Assembly (NCBI RefSeq): GCF_028736215.1 | Contig: NZ_CP117883.1 | Coordinates: forward strand, 7,130,001-7,194,000 | DNA length: 64,000 bases | Direction: 5' to 3' | From: Mucilaginibacter sp. KACC 22773 | Lineage (GTDB): Bacteria; Bacteroidota; Bacteroidia; Sphingobacteriales; Sphingobacteriaceae | Shown here: piece by piece, positions 35,397 through 45,600 of the stretch | Numbering within the stretch: position 1 is the first letter of the stretch | Layout: each line of letters begins with the position of its first letter | Program-made: the position numbers and the translations under genes | Notes under the pieces: model-generated | What the model was told of the DNA's origin: nothing | The model's input: only the letters and a program-made list of their open reading frames with translations | The model's database searches: none

Positions 35397-35596
35397 GAGA
35401 CATTCGCTAAGGTGGCCGATGCTTTAGAGAACCATTGGATTATCTGGTAATAGATACTGAATATCAGGACACAAATCAGGATGCTTTAAACAGCTTAAAG
35501 TTGATCGAAAAGCTACCGCAGGAAGAACGCTCACACCTGTTTGCCACTATGGATGCTTTCGTCGCTAAAAACAAACTGCAAGTGCTCCTTAAATGA
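35397..35596 (+). pseudogene. Frameshifted remnant of an XRE-family regulator
   Basis: The first frame gives ETFAKVADALEN and then stops. A shift near 35430 continues as PLDYLVIDTEYQDTNQDALN and then LKLIEKLPQEERSHLFATMD, ending at the tga at 35594. This is the typical layout after the DNA-binding domain of an XRE repressor (FAKVADALE-x-PLDYLV, then a helical C-terminus). The helix-turn-helix itself, expected upstream, is not readable. One indel plus loss of the 5' part means it is dead. Confidence 0.65.
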
Positions 35597-35769
35597 CAAA
35601 GCCCGGCATCACGGCCAGGCTCTGTCTGTTTTACAACATTACTTTTATCTAACCCAACTGTAGTTACAAACTACAAGCATAGCCGTTCGAAGTCGGAGAC
35701 ATTCGAACAGCGGTAGATTACGGACAACCGGGGGGCATATTCATTAATTAGCAAAAACTTACAAGTTCT

Positions 35770-37692
35770 TTAGCTGCGGAATTTCAGAAACCTTGAATGT
35801 TCTTTATAGCCGTCGCTCCCTTTGTTAGCAAGTTTATCGCCGGTCGCATCATAGGTATACGTGGCTAGCGTCGCCCCGCTTTGCGTCACCGTCTGCGGCA
35901 GGTTCAACAGATTATAGCTAATCTGTTTCGGTGCAGTTATCCCGCCATTTCCGGGCGCATTCCCGTTCGGGTCATACGTGCCATAACTACGGAAGGCGGC
36001 ACCGCCGTTGGTTACCGTTTGCAGCTGGTTGCTGCCATTGCTGTTATAATAGGTATAAACCAGCGAAGCGGCATTTGGGCCTATGCGCGTCAGGGCGGAA
36101 ATATTGCCCATCAGGTCGTAGCTTACTTGTTCACCCAATGTACTGCCTCCTGTACTGGTGCCGTTTGTTAGCCGGTTCAGCTGATCATAATTATATTTGA
36201 AAGCCACGTTTGCCGCCGATGTTTTGCTGTAAACAAACTCGCTGATATTACCATTGTAAGATGGTCTGTAAATACTCAGATCTGTCGGCTTGTTATAGTA
36301 CAGGTTCATATTAAAGAGGTTGCCATTCGTGGTGGAGCCCAGCAGCCATCCCCGTTCATTATAACTATAAGTTGCCGATTGCAGAAACGCGCCGCCATTC
36401 TCGCTATGCAGGTGTTTTATCATCAGCTGACCGATCTCGTTATAATCCAGCTGGCTTTGCAACACACTGGCCGCATTATTGATGGCTGTGTACGTTTGCC
36501 GCTTGCGGCCCATGTGGTCGTAAAAATAAGCGTTATCTACCCTTAATGCCTGCGCCCCAGCTACGAAGTGGTAGCGGTAATTAGCCGATGCCTGGTTGTC
36601 GAAGTTATAAGTGGTGAATATCTTATCATAGTTCCCTAATGATGCCGCTCCTGTTGTACCGTAAAGATAATGCTGGGCATACGCCGTAGTCTGCCGGCCC
36701 AGGTCATCATAATAAAATACCTTGTATAATACTGCCGTGCTGCCCAGTACCCAGGTTTTGGCACAGGTAAGCAGCCCTTTGGTTTGCGTGCTTGATACCG
36801 ACCTGCTATCCCATGCTGTGGGGAAAGAAGCAAAATCGCCAAAGGTATAATCATCATAATAACTAACCGTCAACGTCCCTGAGGGATTCGTCGGCCAGCT
36901 TACATTGGAGGGGTATCCCCCGGTGGCTCGGGTCTCCCATAAGGGGCCTGTGAACTGAGTGACCTGTAGTTGCAGTGCCGGCCGGGTTATGGCTGTAACC
37001 CATGTGCCGGTTACCATCACCCGGCCAAGTGCATCATACTTGGTAAATATCCATTGGTTATTTAGCCGCTGGTTGCCATCCTGGGTGGCAACCACCTTGT
37101 CAAGGCTGTTATATATCATATACTCCCAGTCTTTCCCGGGAAGCTTCTTTTGAACCAGGCGGTTACGGCTGTCATACTGGTACTGGTAACAAAAATTACT
37201 TAGCGCAGCTGCCGATGGCAGGCCTGCCGCATCCGGGCTTGCCCCGGGAGGTAATACAAAGGCCAGGTTGCCCAGGTTATCGTATACATAATACGTGGAT
37301 AGCATTTGCAGTGATGCCGGCAGTACCGGCGAGGTTTGTGCCGGGATATAATTAAATGTTCTTTTCAGCACCACATGTCCTTCGTTATCTTTATACTCCT
37401 CGGTAGTGCCGCCGCGACCGCTTTTCCAATTTTCGTCCCTGATTACCGTGACATACAGTTGTCCGGCCAGGTAATTGGCTGCCGTTCCTGTGGCCCTGGT
37501 GAGCGTACGACTCTGATCGGCATTGATGGTTGCACGATACAGCGCCGCAAGCGTACTTACGGCCGTATCCGCCCCGCTGAATGTGTTCACGTTGTTGACT
37601 AAATATGCCATTTTTACAGTATGGCCCGAATTCGTTATCCCCGCATTATAAGGCTGCCAATCATTCCCTGGAAATCTAAGAAAAAAAGCAGC
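35770..37692 (-). pseudogene. RHS/YD-repeat protein gene truncated at both ends
   Basis: An internal block of a Bacteroidota RHS protein. Typical pieces are QLYVTVIRDENWKSG, TTEEYKDNEGHVVLKRTFNY, YVYDNLGNLAFVLPPGASPD, YDSRNRLVQKKLPG, YNEIGQLMIKH, YNERGWLLGS and FKYNYDQLNRL. The first ATG is at 37611, but family-like sequence (GNDWQPYNAGITNSGHTVKM) continues in frame upstream to a stop at 37693-37695, so the 5' part with its signal peptide is missing. The 3' end stops soon after TYTYDATGDKLANKG, before the conserved RHS core end and the toxin tip. Full-length relatives are over 1000 residues. With neither export signal nor effector domain it should be non-functional, though it may serve as a recombination donor for another RHS gene. 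Confidence 0.75.
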
Positions 37693-37785
37693 CTAAAGAG
37701 CTTCTTTTCTTTCGTTCTCAATCAATAATGTTCGTTAGTTCGAAATCAACAGTAAAAAACTACTTGAAATCAATTTATTTGCCGT

Positions 37786-37826
37786 AAAATAAAAAAGCCG
37801 CATCATTTGAATTATGATACGGCCTC
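37786..37826 (-). terminator. Minus-strand terminator of a lost gene
   Basis: The stem gccgcatcat / atgatacggc (37797-37823, one mismatch) is followed on the minus strand by a T-run, the complement of the A-run at 37791-37796. No intact minus-strand gene ends here; only the stub at 37889-38008 does. Confidence 0.65.
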
Positions 37827-37888
37827 TTTTCTGCATTTAAGCCCTTTTTAAGCGGTTTCTCACAAAAAAGCATATCAAATAAAATCAA

Positions 37889-38008
37889 TTATTTACAGCC
37901 TTGTAGGGTACCAAGCGCGGCATTTATGCCGGTAAGTTGTATATCTATAAATGTAAACGTCAGGATACTTTTCTCATTTGCAACAGCCAGATGTTTGAAT
38001 TTACAAAC
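37889..38008 (-). pseudogene. C-terminal stub of an unidentified protein
   Basis: 39 codons open to a stop on the minus strand, with protein-like sequence ending ILTFTFIDIQLTGINAALGT and LQGCK, followed 60 bases later by a proper terminator on the same strand. There is no start codon. The combination of a sensible C-terminus and a terminator suggests the 3' end of a gene whose 5' part was lost. The family is not recognised. Confidence 0.4.
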
Positions 38009-38338
38009 TTAAATATCATTTTTATAAGCACTAATCTGCCAGAAGTTTTATCAGCATCCGCCGTTTGGATATAAATGTACACGATGTCAATAAAAATGTA
38101 TGATTTTGCAACTGTTTTGGAAACTATTATGGGTTCATTTGTATCACACAGCAGACAAATAACATAACTAATATATGGCTGCCAGCATATTGGGCAAAAA
38201 ATTTTAAAGCACATAGCGGTATTTAAACCCGGCCAGCTATGATATGTTTTTATCATATATAGCTGGCGTTACCCGTTTAACAAAAGAAATTGATTAGAAC
38301 ATTTTTAACCTGCCAGAAAATAACGCCTGTAATAAACT

Positions 38339-40465
38339 ATGAGGAAACATATCCTTTTTATCATTTTAACTTTGTGTTCGGTATGTGTTACCCATGCACA
38401 GCAGTCGCCTGTTAAATATGTAAACCCGTTGTTGGGTACTGCTACTTTGTGGGATGCTAAGGATGCAGGTTTTACACCTACACATCGCGTTTGGGGGGCC
38501 GAGGTGTTTCCCGGGTCATCGCTTCCCAATGCCATGGTGCAGTTAACTCCGGTTACGCAGTTTCACAGTGGCTCAGGCTATCAATATGAGGATACGGTGA
38601 TATATGGGTTTGCCCATACCAGCAAAGGTCACTGGAATTTATGTAACATACCTTTGCTGCCGGCTACAGGTGTTATAGCAGCCGACGATTATAAATCGGC
38701 CTATGATCATAAAAATGAATCGGCCCATCCCGGTTATTACCAGGTTTATTTAAAGCGTTATGGCATTAATGCCGAATTAACCTCAACCCTGCGTTGTGCA
38801 TTCCATAAATATACTTTTAAACATGGTGAAAGCAAAAAGTTAATTGCCGACCTGGCCATGGCCAATGAAAGGGTACGGAGCTGGAGTATAAGTCAGGATG
38901 GTAGCAATGCGTTTACAGGTTTCCAGCAATGCGGCGAAAAGATGTACTTCTACGCTGTTACTAATCATAAGATTAAAAAGATCGACTCGTTAAGAAAAGA
39001 TGCTAAAATAGTGCCCGTTGTAAATTTTTTTAACGAAAATAAACCGCTTGAAATCCGGATCGGGTTTTCGTTTGTAAGCTTGAAAAATGCAAAGGAGAAC
39101 CTGGAGAAGGAAATGCCGGGCAAAAGCTTTGACCAGGTAAGGGCGGATGCCGCTGAAACCTGGAATAAGCTACTCTCAAAAATTACGGTTACAGGCGGTA
39201 CCGAACGTCAAAAGGGGCTGTTTTATTCGTGTTTATACCGCTCATTTTTATGGCCGGCCTTACGCAGCGATATTAATGGCGATTTTACCGATCAAGGCGG
39301 CAACGTAGTAAACAAGGGCTTCAATTACTACACAGAACCCTCGTTATGGGACGATTATCGCAACAAACTTATCTTGTTAGGCCTGCTCTCGCCCAAAGTA
39401 ACGGCCGATGTTATTCAATCACTGATCGATAAAGGGGCAAAAAGCGGCTTTATGCCAACATTTTTTCATGGCGACCATGCATCTGTGTTTATAACGGGTT
39501 CGTACCTAAGGGGCATAAGAGGTTTTGATGTGAAAACAGCGTACACCATGATGTTAAAAAATGCCACTGTTGAAGGTACCAGGAAGTATGTTGATGAATA
39601 CAACATCAAGGGCTATATAGCCGAACTTGATGTACCCCGGCCGGTTACCGAAACTGTAACCAAAGCTGCGGTCACTAAAACACTTGAATACGCTTATGAT
39701 GATTACGCCGTCGCTTTGCTGGCAAAAGAATTGAAAGATACAGGTAGTTTCCGCATGTTAATGAAACGCACAGGCAATTACAAAAACGTATTTGATGCCT
39801 CAACAGGGTTCATGAGGGGTAGGCTGGCCAATGGTGAATGGGTTAAAAACTTTGATCCTTATTACCCATATTATGAATACATGTACCGCGAAGCCAATGC
39901 ATGGCAATCGTCTTTTTTTGCCCCGCACGATGTAAAAGGACTTATCGGATTATATAAGAACAATAATGCCTTCGAAAAAAAGCTGGATTCGTTGTTTTCC
40001 CTTCCATGGAAAGGGTATGAGGTTTACAACATTTCGGGTTTCATTGGGCAATATTGCCAGGGTAACCAGCCCGATCATAGTTACCCGTTCCTGTACTATT
40101 TTGTTGGTAAACAGGAAAAATCGCAGGTATTGCTGGATAGCATCATGAACCATTTTTATGATATGGGGAAACAGAAATTAGCCTATGCCGGTATGGATGA
40201 CGCGGGTGAAATGTCGTCCTGGTATGTGTTTAATGCTATGGGTTTTTATCCGTTTTCACCTGCCGATCCCAAATATATCGTCTCTGTTCCTCTTTTTGAT
40301 AAAGTAGAACTTAAACTGGATAACAATAAAATGTTTACCATTTTGAAAAAGAATACAGGTAAAAAAATCGGCAGCCTTAATTACGCAGATCATAAAATTG
40401 AAGATTATTTTATAACCGACAATGAGCTGAAACAAGGCGGCCAACTAGTAATAACCACCCGCTGA
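38339..40465 (+). CDS. GH92 family alpha-mannosidase
   Basis: 708 residues with signal peptide MRKHILFIILTLCSVCVTHAQ. It matches glycoside hydrolase family 92, calcium-dependent exo-alpha-mannosidases that invert configuration. Family marks: the N-terminal PVKYVNPLLGTAT, GYQYEDTVIYGFAHTS, TEPSLWDDYRNKLIL, the substrate-binding GNQPDHSYPFLYYF, and the catalytic-base region YAGMDDAGEMSSWYVFNAMG. Length is normal. It would remove alpha-1,2- or alpha-1,3-linked mannose from mannan or N-glycan side chains in the periplasm. It opens the polysaccharide utilization locus; the neighbouring sigma/FecR/SusCD genes support this role. The exact linkage cannot be read from sequence. Confidence 0.93.
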   Translation: MRKHILFIILTLCSVCVTHAQQSPVKYVNPLLGTATLWDAKDAGFTPTHRVWGAEVFPGSSLPNAMVQLTPVTQFHSGSGYQYEDTVIYGFAHTSKGHWNLCNIPLLPATGVIAADDYKSAYDHKNESAHPGYYQVYLKRYGINAELTSTLRCAFHKYTFKHGESKKLIADLAMANERVRSWSISQDGSNAFTGFQQCGEKMYFYAVTNHKIKKIDSLRKDAKIVPVVNFFNENKPLEIRIGFSFVSLKNAKENLEKEMPGKSFDQVRADAAETWNKLLSKITVTGGTERQKGLFYSCLYRSFLWPALRSDINGDFTDQGGNVVNKGFNYYTEPSLWDDYRNKLILLGLLSPKVTADVIQSLIDKGAKSGFMPTFFHGDHASVFITGSYLRGIRGFDVKTAYTMMLKNATVEGTRKYVDEYNIKGYIAELDVPRPVTETVTKAAVTKTLEYAYDDYAVALLAKELKDTGSFRMLMKRTGNYKNVFDASTGFMRGRLANGEWVKNFDPYYPYYEYMYREANAWQSSFFAPHDVKGLIGLYKNNNAFEKKLDSLFSLPWKGYEVYNISGFIGQYCQGNQPDHSYPFLYYFVGKQEKSQVLLDSIMNHFYDMGKQKLAYAGMDDAGEMSSWYVFNAMGFYPFSPADPKYIVSVPLFDKVELKLDNNKMFTILKKNTGKKIGSLNYADHKIEDYFITDNELKQGGQLVITTR

Positions 40466-40640
40466 CGGCATTTGATAATCGAAATTATCATTAATAAAAT
40501 GTTTCTTATTTAAAACGGTGGTTTATTGAATTTTGACAATGCATAGTATTTTTAGAGCAACTGTGTGACTTACATTTTTACATCTGAAAAGTATGTGAAA
40601 GCAATTGGTTTTTTTTTATATTATTTAAAGTTATAGTGTT

Positions 40641-41219
40641 TTAAAATAAGTTTCTGATAATAAACAAAAGAAGGACGGTATGTTTAAAACACATCCTTAA
40701 ATGTTTCAATGCCAGTGCCAATTGATTTTCTACCGAACGCTTGGAAATGTTGAGCCGGCCGGCTATCTCCTGGTTTGATAAGTGTTCAAATCTGCTTAAC
40801 TCGAAAATTTCCTGGCATCTTTTAGGAAGTTTATCAAGGTACAAACTTAGCTCGTTGTCAATTTCTTTTTGCCTGATCCTCATTTCGCCGTCGTTGGTAT
40901 GGCTGAAATTATCAGTGGTCAGATTATCTTTAAAAACTATTTCAAGCTTTACCGCTTTGCGGCGTTTATAGATCTGAAAACGCACCGAAGTTTGCATAAA
41001 ATTAAAGAATGAAATAATCTCAAGTTCTTTTCTGCGGTTCCAGATGCTTACAAAAACATCGTTAACAGCCTCGGCACAAGCTTCTTGGTCTTCCAGATAA
41101 TAATGAGCTGTTTTATACAAGCTTATCCAGTAACGATCAAATAATATATTGAATGCCAACTTATCGTCCTTTCGTACGGAATCCCATAGATTAATATCTG
41201 TTTCTGAAGTATTTAGCAT
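40641..41219 (-). CDS. ECF RNA polymerase sigma factor (Bacteroides family)
   Basis: 192 residues of the sigma-70 ECF type. Region 2 (about 25-90) includes FNILFDRYWISLYKTAHYYL and VNDVFVSIWNRRKEL. Region 4 (about 130-180) shows LPKRCQEIFELSRFEHLSNQ followed by the helix-turn-helix EIAGRLNISKRSVENQL. It is expected to be held by the FecR anti-sigma factor and released when the SusC receptor binds its ligand. Unlike the common order sigma then fecR on one strand, it is divergent from fecR, with 116 bases between start codons. It probably activates the susCD operon. Confidence 0.93.
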   Translation of the reverse strand: MLNTSETDINLWDSVRKDDKLAFNILFDRYWISLYKTAHYYLEDQEACAEAVNDVFVSIWNRRKELEIISFFNFMQTSVRFQIYKRRKAVKLEIVFKDNLTTDNFSHTNDGEMRIRQKEIDNELSLYLDKLPKRCQEIFELSRFEHLSNQEIAGRLNISKRSVENQLALALKHLRMCFKHTVLLLFIIRNLF

Positions 41220-41335
41220 TATATTGGCATCTTAAAAATAAGAATAAAATGTTAAAAAACCTACAATAAAAAATAAAAAAATAATGTGTGTGAGTTTTTT
41301 GCCGAATAACGTACTATAGTTATATAAACCAAAAA

Positions 41336-42478
41336 ATGTCGAAGCAGGATTTCATTTCACTGTACAAAAAGTTCCTTTCCGGCCAATGCTCTGAAGAAGA
41401 AATCAGGCAATTGGAAAGCTACTATTCTGAAATAAAACTCATGGACAATGAATGGGAAAACGCCCTTGGCGATGAGCGGCGGATAAAGGAAATGATTATG
41501 TCAAAAATCAAAGCCAGCACAGATATTGACTATCACCAGACAACAAAGAAGCTGATATTTCAACCTTGGATATGGTATGCCGCATCCGTGTTTTTTGCCA
41601 TAATTACCGGTGTTTTTTCATTTCATTATTTAACAAAAGATAAAGCACCAAATCAAATTGCTATCATCATTCGGCCGGGTAAAAACCAGGCTTATCTTAC
41701 TCTTGCCAATGGAAAGTCTATTGTGCTGCATGATGCCAAAAATGGCCAGATAGCGGGAGTGTCGGGAGTTATTATAAAAAAAATAAACGACAGCGTTTTA
41801 ACGTATTATGCAAATAATAGCGAAAAAATACATAAAAATACCGATAGCAATTCACTCACCATACCTCGCGGAGGGGTATTTCAAACGGTGCTGTCTGATG
41901 GTACAAAAGTGTGGCTAAATTCGGCCTCATCTTTAAAATATCCCGTGGCATTTGCCGGTAAAGAACGCCGGGTTACGCTCGTTGGCGAAGCTTATTTTGA
42001 AGTTGAAAAAAACAAGGCGATGCCATTTAAGGTATCGGTTAACGGCATGGATGTACAGGTTTTAGGTACTCATTTTAACGTGACGGGTTATCCGGAGGAT
42101 GTCGATGTAAAAACAACTTTGTTACAGGGCAGGGTTAAGTTGCATTCATCTGCCGGAAGCCAAAACCTGGTCCCCGGCCAGCAAGGGGTATACAATTATC
42201 ATAGCCGCGGTTTTGAGGTGATGCAGGTTAATACCGACGATATAGTAGCCTGGAAAGATGGTTTTTTTGTATTTGACAATGAAAACATTCAAAGCATTAT
42301 GATGAAAATAGGCCGCTGGTACAACGTAGATGTGGTTTTTAAGAATAAAACAAGCCAAAACAACTTTGGCGGTACTATTTCGCGCTATAAAAATATTGAT
42401 GCGGTGCTAAAGGCACTTGAGGCAACCGGATCTGTTCATTTCAAAATGGAAGGAAGGAGGGTAGTCGTTATGGATTAA
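41336..42478 (+). CDS. FecR-family anti-sigma factor
   Basis: 380 residues. A cytoplasmic N-terminal sigma-binding part (1-75), one transmembrane helix (about 79-99, IWYAASVFFAIITGVFSF), and a periplasmic FecR domain (about 175-290: LTIPRGGVFQTVLSDGTKVW, VTLVGEAYFEVEKNKAMPFK, VQVLGTHFNVTGY) followed by DUF4974 (about 305-380, VFDNENIQSIMMKIGRWYNV). The periplasmic part should contact the STN domain of the downstream SusC and pass the signal to the ECF factor. It lies 141 bases before susC, with a hairpin in between. Confidence 0.94.
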   Translation: MSKQDFISLYKKFLSGQCSEEEIRQLESYYSEIKLMDNEWENALGDERRIKEMIMSKIKASTDIDYHQTTKKLIFQPWIWYAASVFFAIITGVFSFHYLTKDKAPNQIAIIIRPGKNQAYLTLANGKSIVLHDAKNGQIAGVSGVIIKKINDSVLTYYANNSEKIHKNTDSNSLTIPRGGVFQTVLSDGTKVWLNSASSLKYPVAFAGKERRVTLVGEAYFEVEKNKAMPFKVSVNGMDVQVLGTHFNVTGYPEDVDVKTTLLQGRVKLHSSAGSQNLVPGQQGVYNYHSRGFEVMQVNTDDIVAWKDGFFVFDNENIQSIMMKIGRWYNVDVVFKNKTSQNNFGGTISRYKNIDAVLKALEATGSVHFKMEGRRVVVMD

Positions 42479-42517
42479 CCATTACATAAAGCTTCATAAC
42501 GATCCTTAAAAAAAAGA

Positions 42518-42547
42518 GACCAGGAGTAGGTGGAAGTACTCCCGGTC
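42518..42547 (+). promoter_or_regulatory. Hairpin in the fecR-susC intergenic region
   Basis: gaccaggagta (42518-42528) and tactcccggtc (42537-42547) pair over 11 bases with one mismatch and an 8-base loop. There is no T-run, so it is not a classic terminator. It may shape the susC mRNA leader or reduce read-through from fecR. Confidence 0.4.
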
Positions 42548-42619
42548 AAAACACCTTTCGGCATTAAGGATCAATAACTGATTATTTCTTACAACCAATT
42601 AATTACTAACCTTAACCAA

Positions 42620-45600
42620 ATGTATAAATTTTCGATTGCATTCCCGTGCAAAAGGGATTCCCGTATCCTATTAAAATTTTTGCTGATAATGAAACTCTCC
42701 TTTGTTTTATTGGTAACGGCATTGCTTCAGGTAAGCGCCGCTACCTATTCGCAAAACATAAGTCTGAAAGTGAAGGATGCTTCTCTGCTGGCTGTGTTTA
42801 AACAACTGCACCGCCAAAGCGGGGTGGAGTTTGTGTACGACAATCAGATGCTTAAAGAGGCCAGGCCTGTTAGCTTAATTGTCGTAAATCAGCCGCTTAT
42901 AAAAGTGCTTGATCAATGCTTTTCGCAGCAGGCTTTAAGCTATGAGATTGTTCAAAATATGATTGTAGTTAAAAGAAAAGCAAGTGGCGAAATGCCCGCT
43001 CAGGGCGCCGGCAGCCAAGTGTTACCCATAACTGTTACCGGCAAGGTTGTTGATGAAAAAGGTTTAGCGCTGCCAGGCGTAACTGTAAAGCTGAAAGACG
43101 GTACAACGGTTACCTCAACCCGTGGAGATGGTACCTATACTATTAGGCTGCCTGATGGAAGCGGCACACTTGTTTTTACATTTATAGGTTACGCCACGCA
43201 GGAGGTTCCTGTTAATAATGCCAAACAAATTAATGTAACCCTTAAAGAAACGTCAACCGGCCTTAACGATGTAGTAGTGGTAGGGTACGGACAGCAAAAA
43301 AAAGTAAGCCTGATTGGTGCAATAAGCACCATAAAGGCCGAAGAATTGAAGCAGCCTGTTGCTAATCTATCCGATTTGATTGCCGGCCGTGTTGCCGGGG
43401 TTATAGGCGTGCAGCGTAGCGGCCAGCCAGGATATGATAATGCCGAAATCTACATCAGGGGCATATCTACATTCACAAGCAGCAGCCCCCTGGTGTTGGT
43501 TGATGGTGTTGAGCGGGAACTGTCTAACGTAGATCCTGAAGACATTGGCAGTTTCAGCATCCTTAAGGATGCATCGGCAACGGCTGTATACGGCGTACGT
43601 GGCGCAAACGGTGTTATCCTTATCCAAACCAAAAAAGGTAAAGTAGGCAAACCAACCATAAATGCCCAATATGACCAGGGAATTACCGAATTTACAAAAA
43701 TACCTTCGTTTGCCGATGGCGTTACCTATATGCAAATGGCCAACGAAGCTTACAAAAGCAGTAACCCCGGTGATGCCCTGCCTAAATATTCTGCCGATCG
43801 TATCCAGAAGACAGCCGACGGTACCGAACCCGACCTTTATCCCAATGTGGATTGGTTTAAAATTTTGTTTAACAAAACGGGCCAAAACCGTCGGGCCAGG
43901 GTTAATGCCAACGGAGGATCCGAAAACGCGCAGTATTATCTGTCTGTTGGTTATTACAACGAAAACGGCTTGTACAAAACAGATCAACTGGCCAACTATA
44001 ACTCGGCCATTAAGTTTGACAGGTATAACTTTACATCAAACCTTACATTGAATGTAACTAAATCAACCAAAGTAGATTTTGGCGCTTCGGGATGGATAAG
44101 CAATGGTAATTACCCCGGAAGTTCTGTTGACGCCATCTGGAGTTCGGCCTATATTATGCCGCCAATAGTAATTCCACCGGTATATTCAAACGGTTTGCAT
44201 TCGCAAATCCGAACCGGCGATGTGCTCAACCCTTATAACCTGCTTACTCAAAGTGGGTATGTAAACGAATTCAGGAGCCAGTTGTGGAGCAATATCAGGG
44301 TAACCCAGGATTTAGGCACTATCCTTAAGGGCCTTTCGGCTACGGCTATGTATTCTTTTGATAATTACAACACGCACATCATTAGCCGTACAAAAACCGT
44401 TGATGGCTACCTGGCTACCGGGCGTGATGCCAATGGAAAGCTATTACTCGATAAAACATCTGTCGGCACAAGTTTTCTTGGTTATTCCAGAAGCAATGGT
44501 GGTACGCGCCAGTTTTATACAGAGGCTGCAATTAATTACACCAACACATTTGGCAAACATGCCGTTTCGGGGCTGATACTATACAATCAATCGGATAAAG
44601 AGGATGCCTTTGCAAACGATTTTATCAGTTCGATACCATATCGTTATATGGGGCTTGCAGGGCGTGTAACCTACGCTTACAATAATAAGTACCTGGCCGA
44701 AGCAAATTTTGGCTACAATGGTTCTGAAACTTTTGCGCCCGACCACAGGTTTGGATTTTTTCCTTCATTTGGCCTTGGTTGGGTAATATCAGAGGAGTCT
44801 TTTTTTAAGCCGCTGGCCGGTACCTTTCAGTTTTTGAAACTCAGGTATTCATATGGTGTGGTGGGTAATAGTAACATTGGCGGCCGACGCTTTGCCTACA
44901 TCTCGACAGTAGGAGGCGGTAACGGTGGTTACTCCTACGGTCAAAATGGTACAGACCAAAACATCAGCGGGCTTGACATTGGCGATTACGCAGTAAGTGT
45001 TACCTGGGAAAAGGCAAAAAAACAAAATTTTGGCATTGAACTTAAAATATTGGATAATGCCGTTTCTTTAACTGCCGATGTTTTCCAGGAAAACCGCACA
45101 GGTATTTTTCGCCAGCGCGGCGATGTGCCAACCTATACCGGTATCAGAACTTTGCCTTATGCCAATCTTGGCGAAGTACATAATCGAGGTATCGACGCCA
45201 CGCTCGACATTAATAAGCGGATAAATACCGACTGGCAATTAGGTTTCCGGGGCAATTTTACATGGAACAGGGCAAAGGTAATAAATGATGCCAACGCACC
45301 CTGGCCATACCCCTGGCAGCAGCGGATAGGTCGTAAACTGGGCCAGCGTTTTGGATATACCGACCTTGGTCTTTTTCAAAGCGATGCCGACGTAGCCAAT
45401 AGCCCTTATCAAACCGGAACAAACAAAGCAGGTGATATTAAATATAAAGACCTTAACGGCGATGGTAAGATAGATAATTTTGATCAGGGCCCGATAGGTT
45501 ACGGCAGCATTCCTGAAATTGTTTATGGCTTTGGGCCAACCATTAGTTATAAAGGCTTTGCTATTGCCGGCTGGTTTAAAGGTATCAGTAATGTAGATGT

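Larger units (their letters stand above)
34683..35769. other. Degenerate region of gene fragments (integrase, tRNA-like, XRE)
   Basis: About 1.1 kb without an intact gene. It holds an integrase scrap (34759-34847), a tRNA T-arm-like motif on the minus strand (34853-34869), a small hairpin aactccc/gggagtt (35291-35323) and a frameshifted XRE regulator remnant (35397-35596). It ends with a gttcga...tcgaac inverted repeat near 35694-35706. This is the pattern of an insertion hot spot in decay. Confidence 0.6.
37693..38338. other. Gene-free stretch with an orphan terminator and a C-terminal stub
   Basis: About 650 bases between the RHS fragment and GH92. It contains a minus-strand terminator (37786-37826) preceded, in transcription order, by a 39-codon open frame ending at 37889. 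The remaining bases up to 38338 are A/T-rich and should hold the GH92 promoter, but no clear TAnnTTTG element was found. Confidence 0.5.

Noticed and set aside
37960..38256. 98-codon minus-strand frame near the GH92 promoter
   Set aside because: Composition is not protein-like. The better-supported minus-strand signal here is the out-of-frame C-terminal stub with its terminator.
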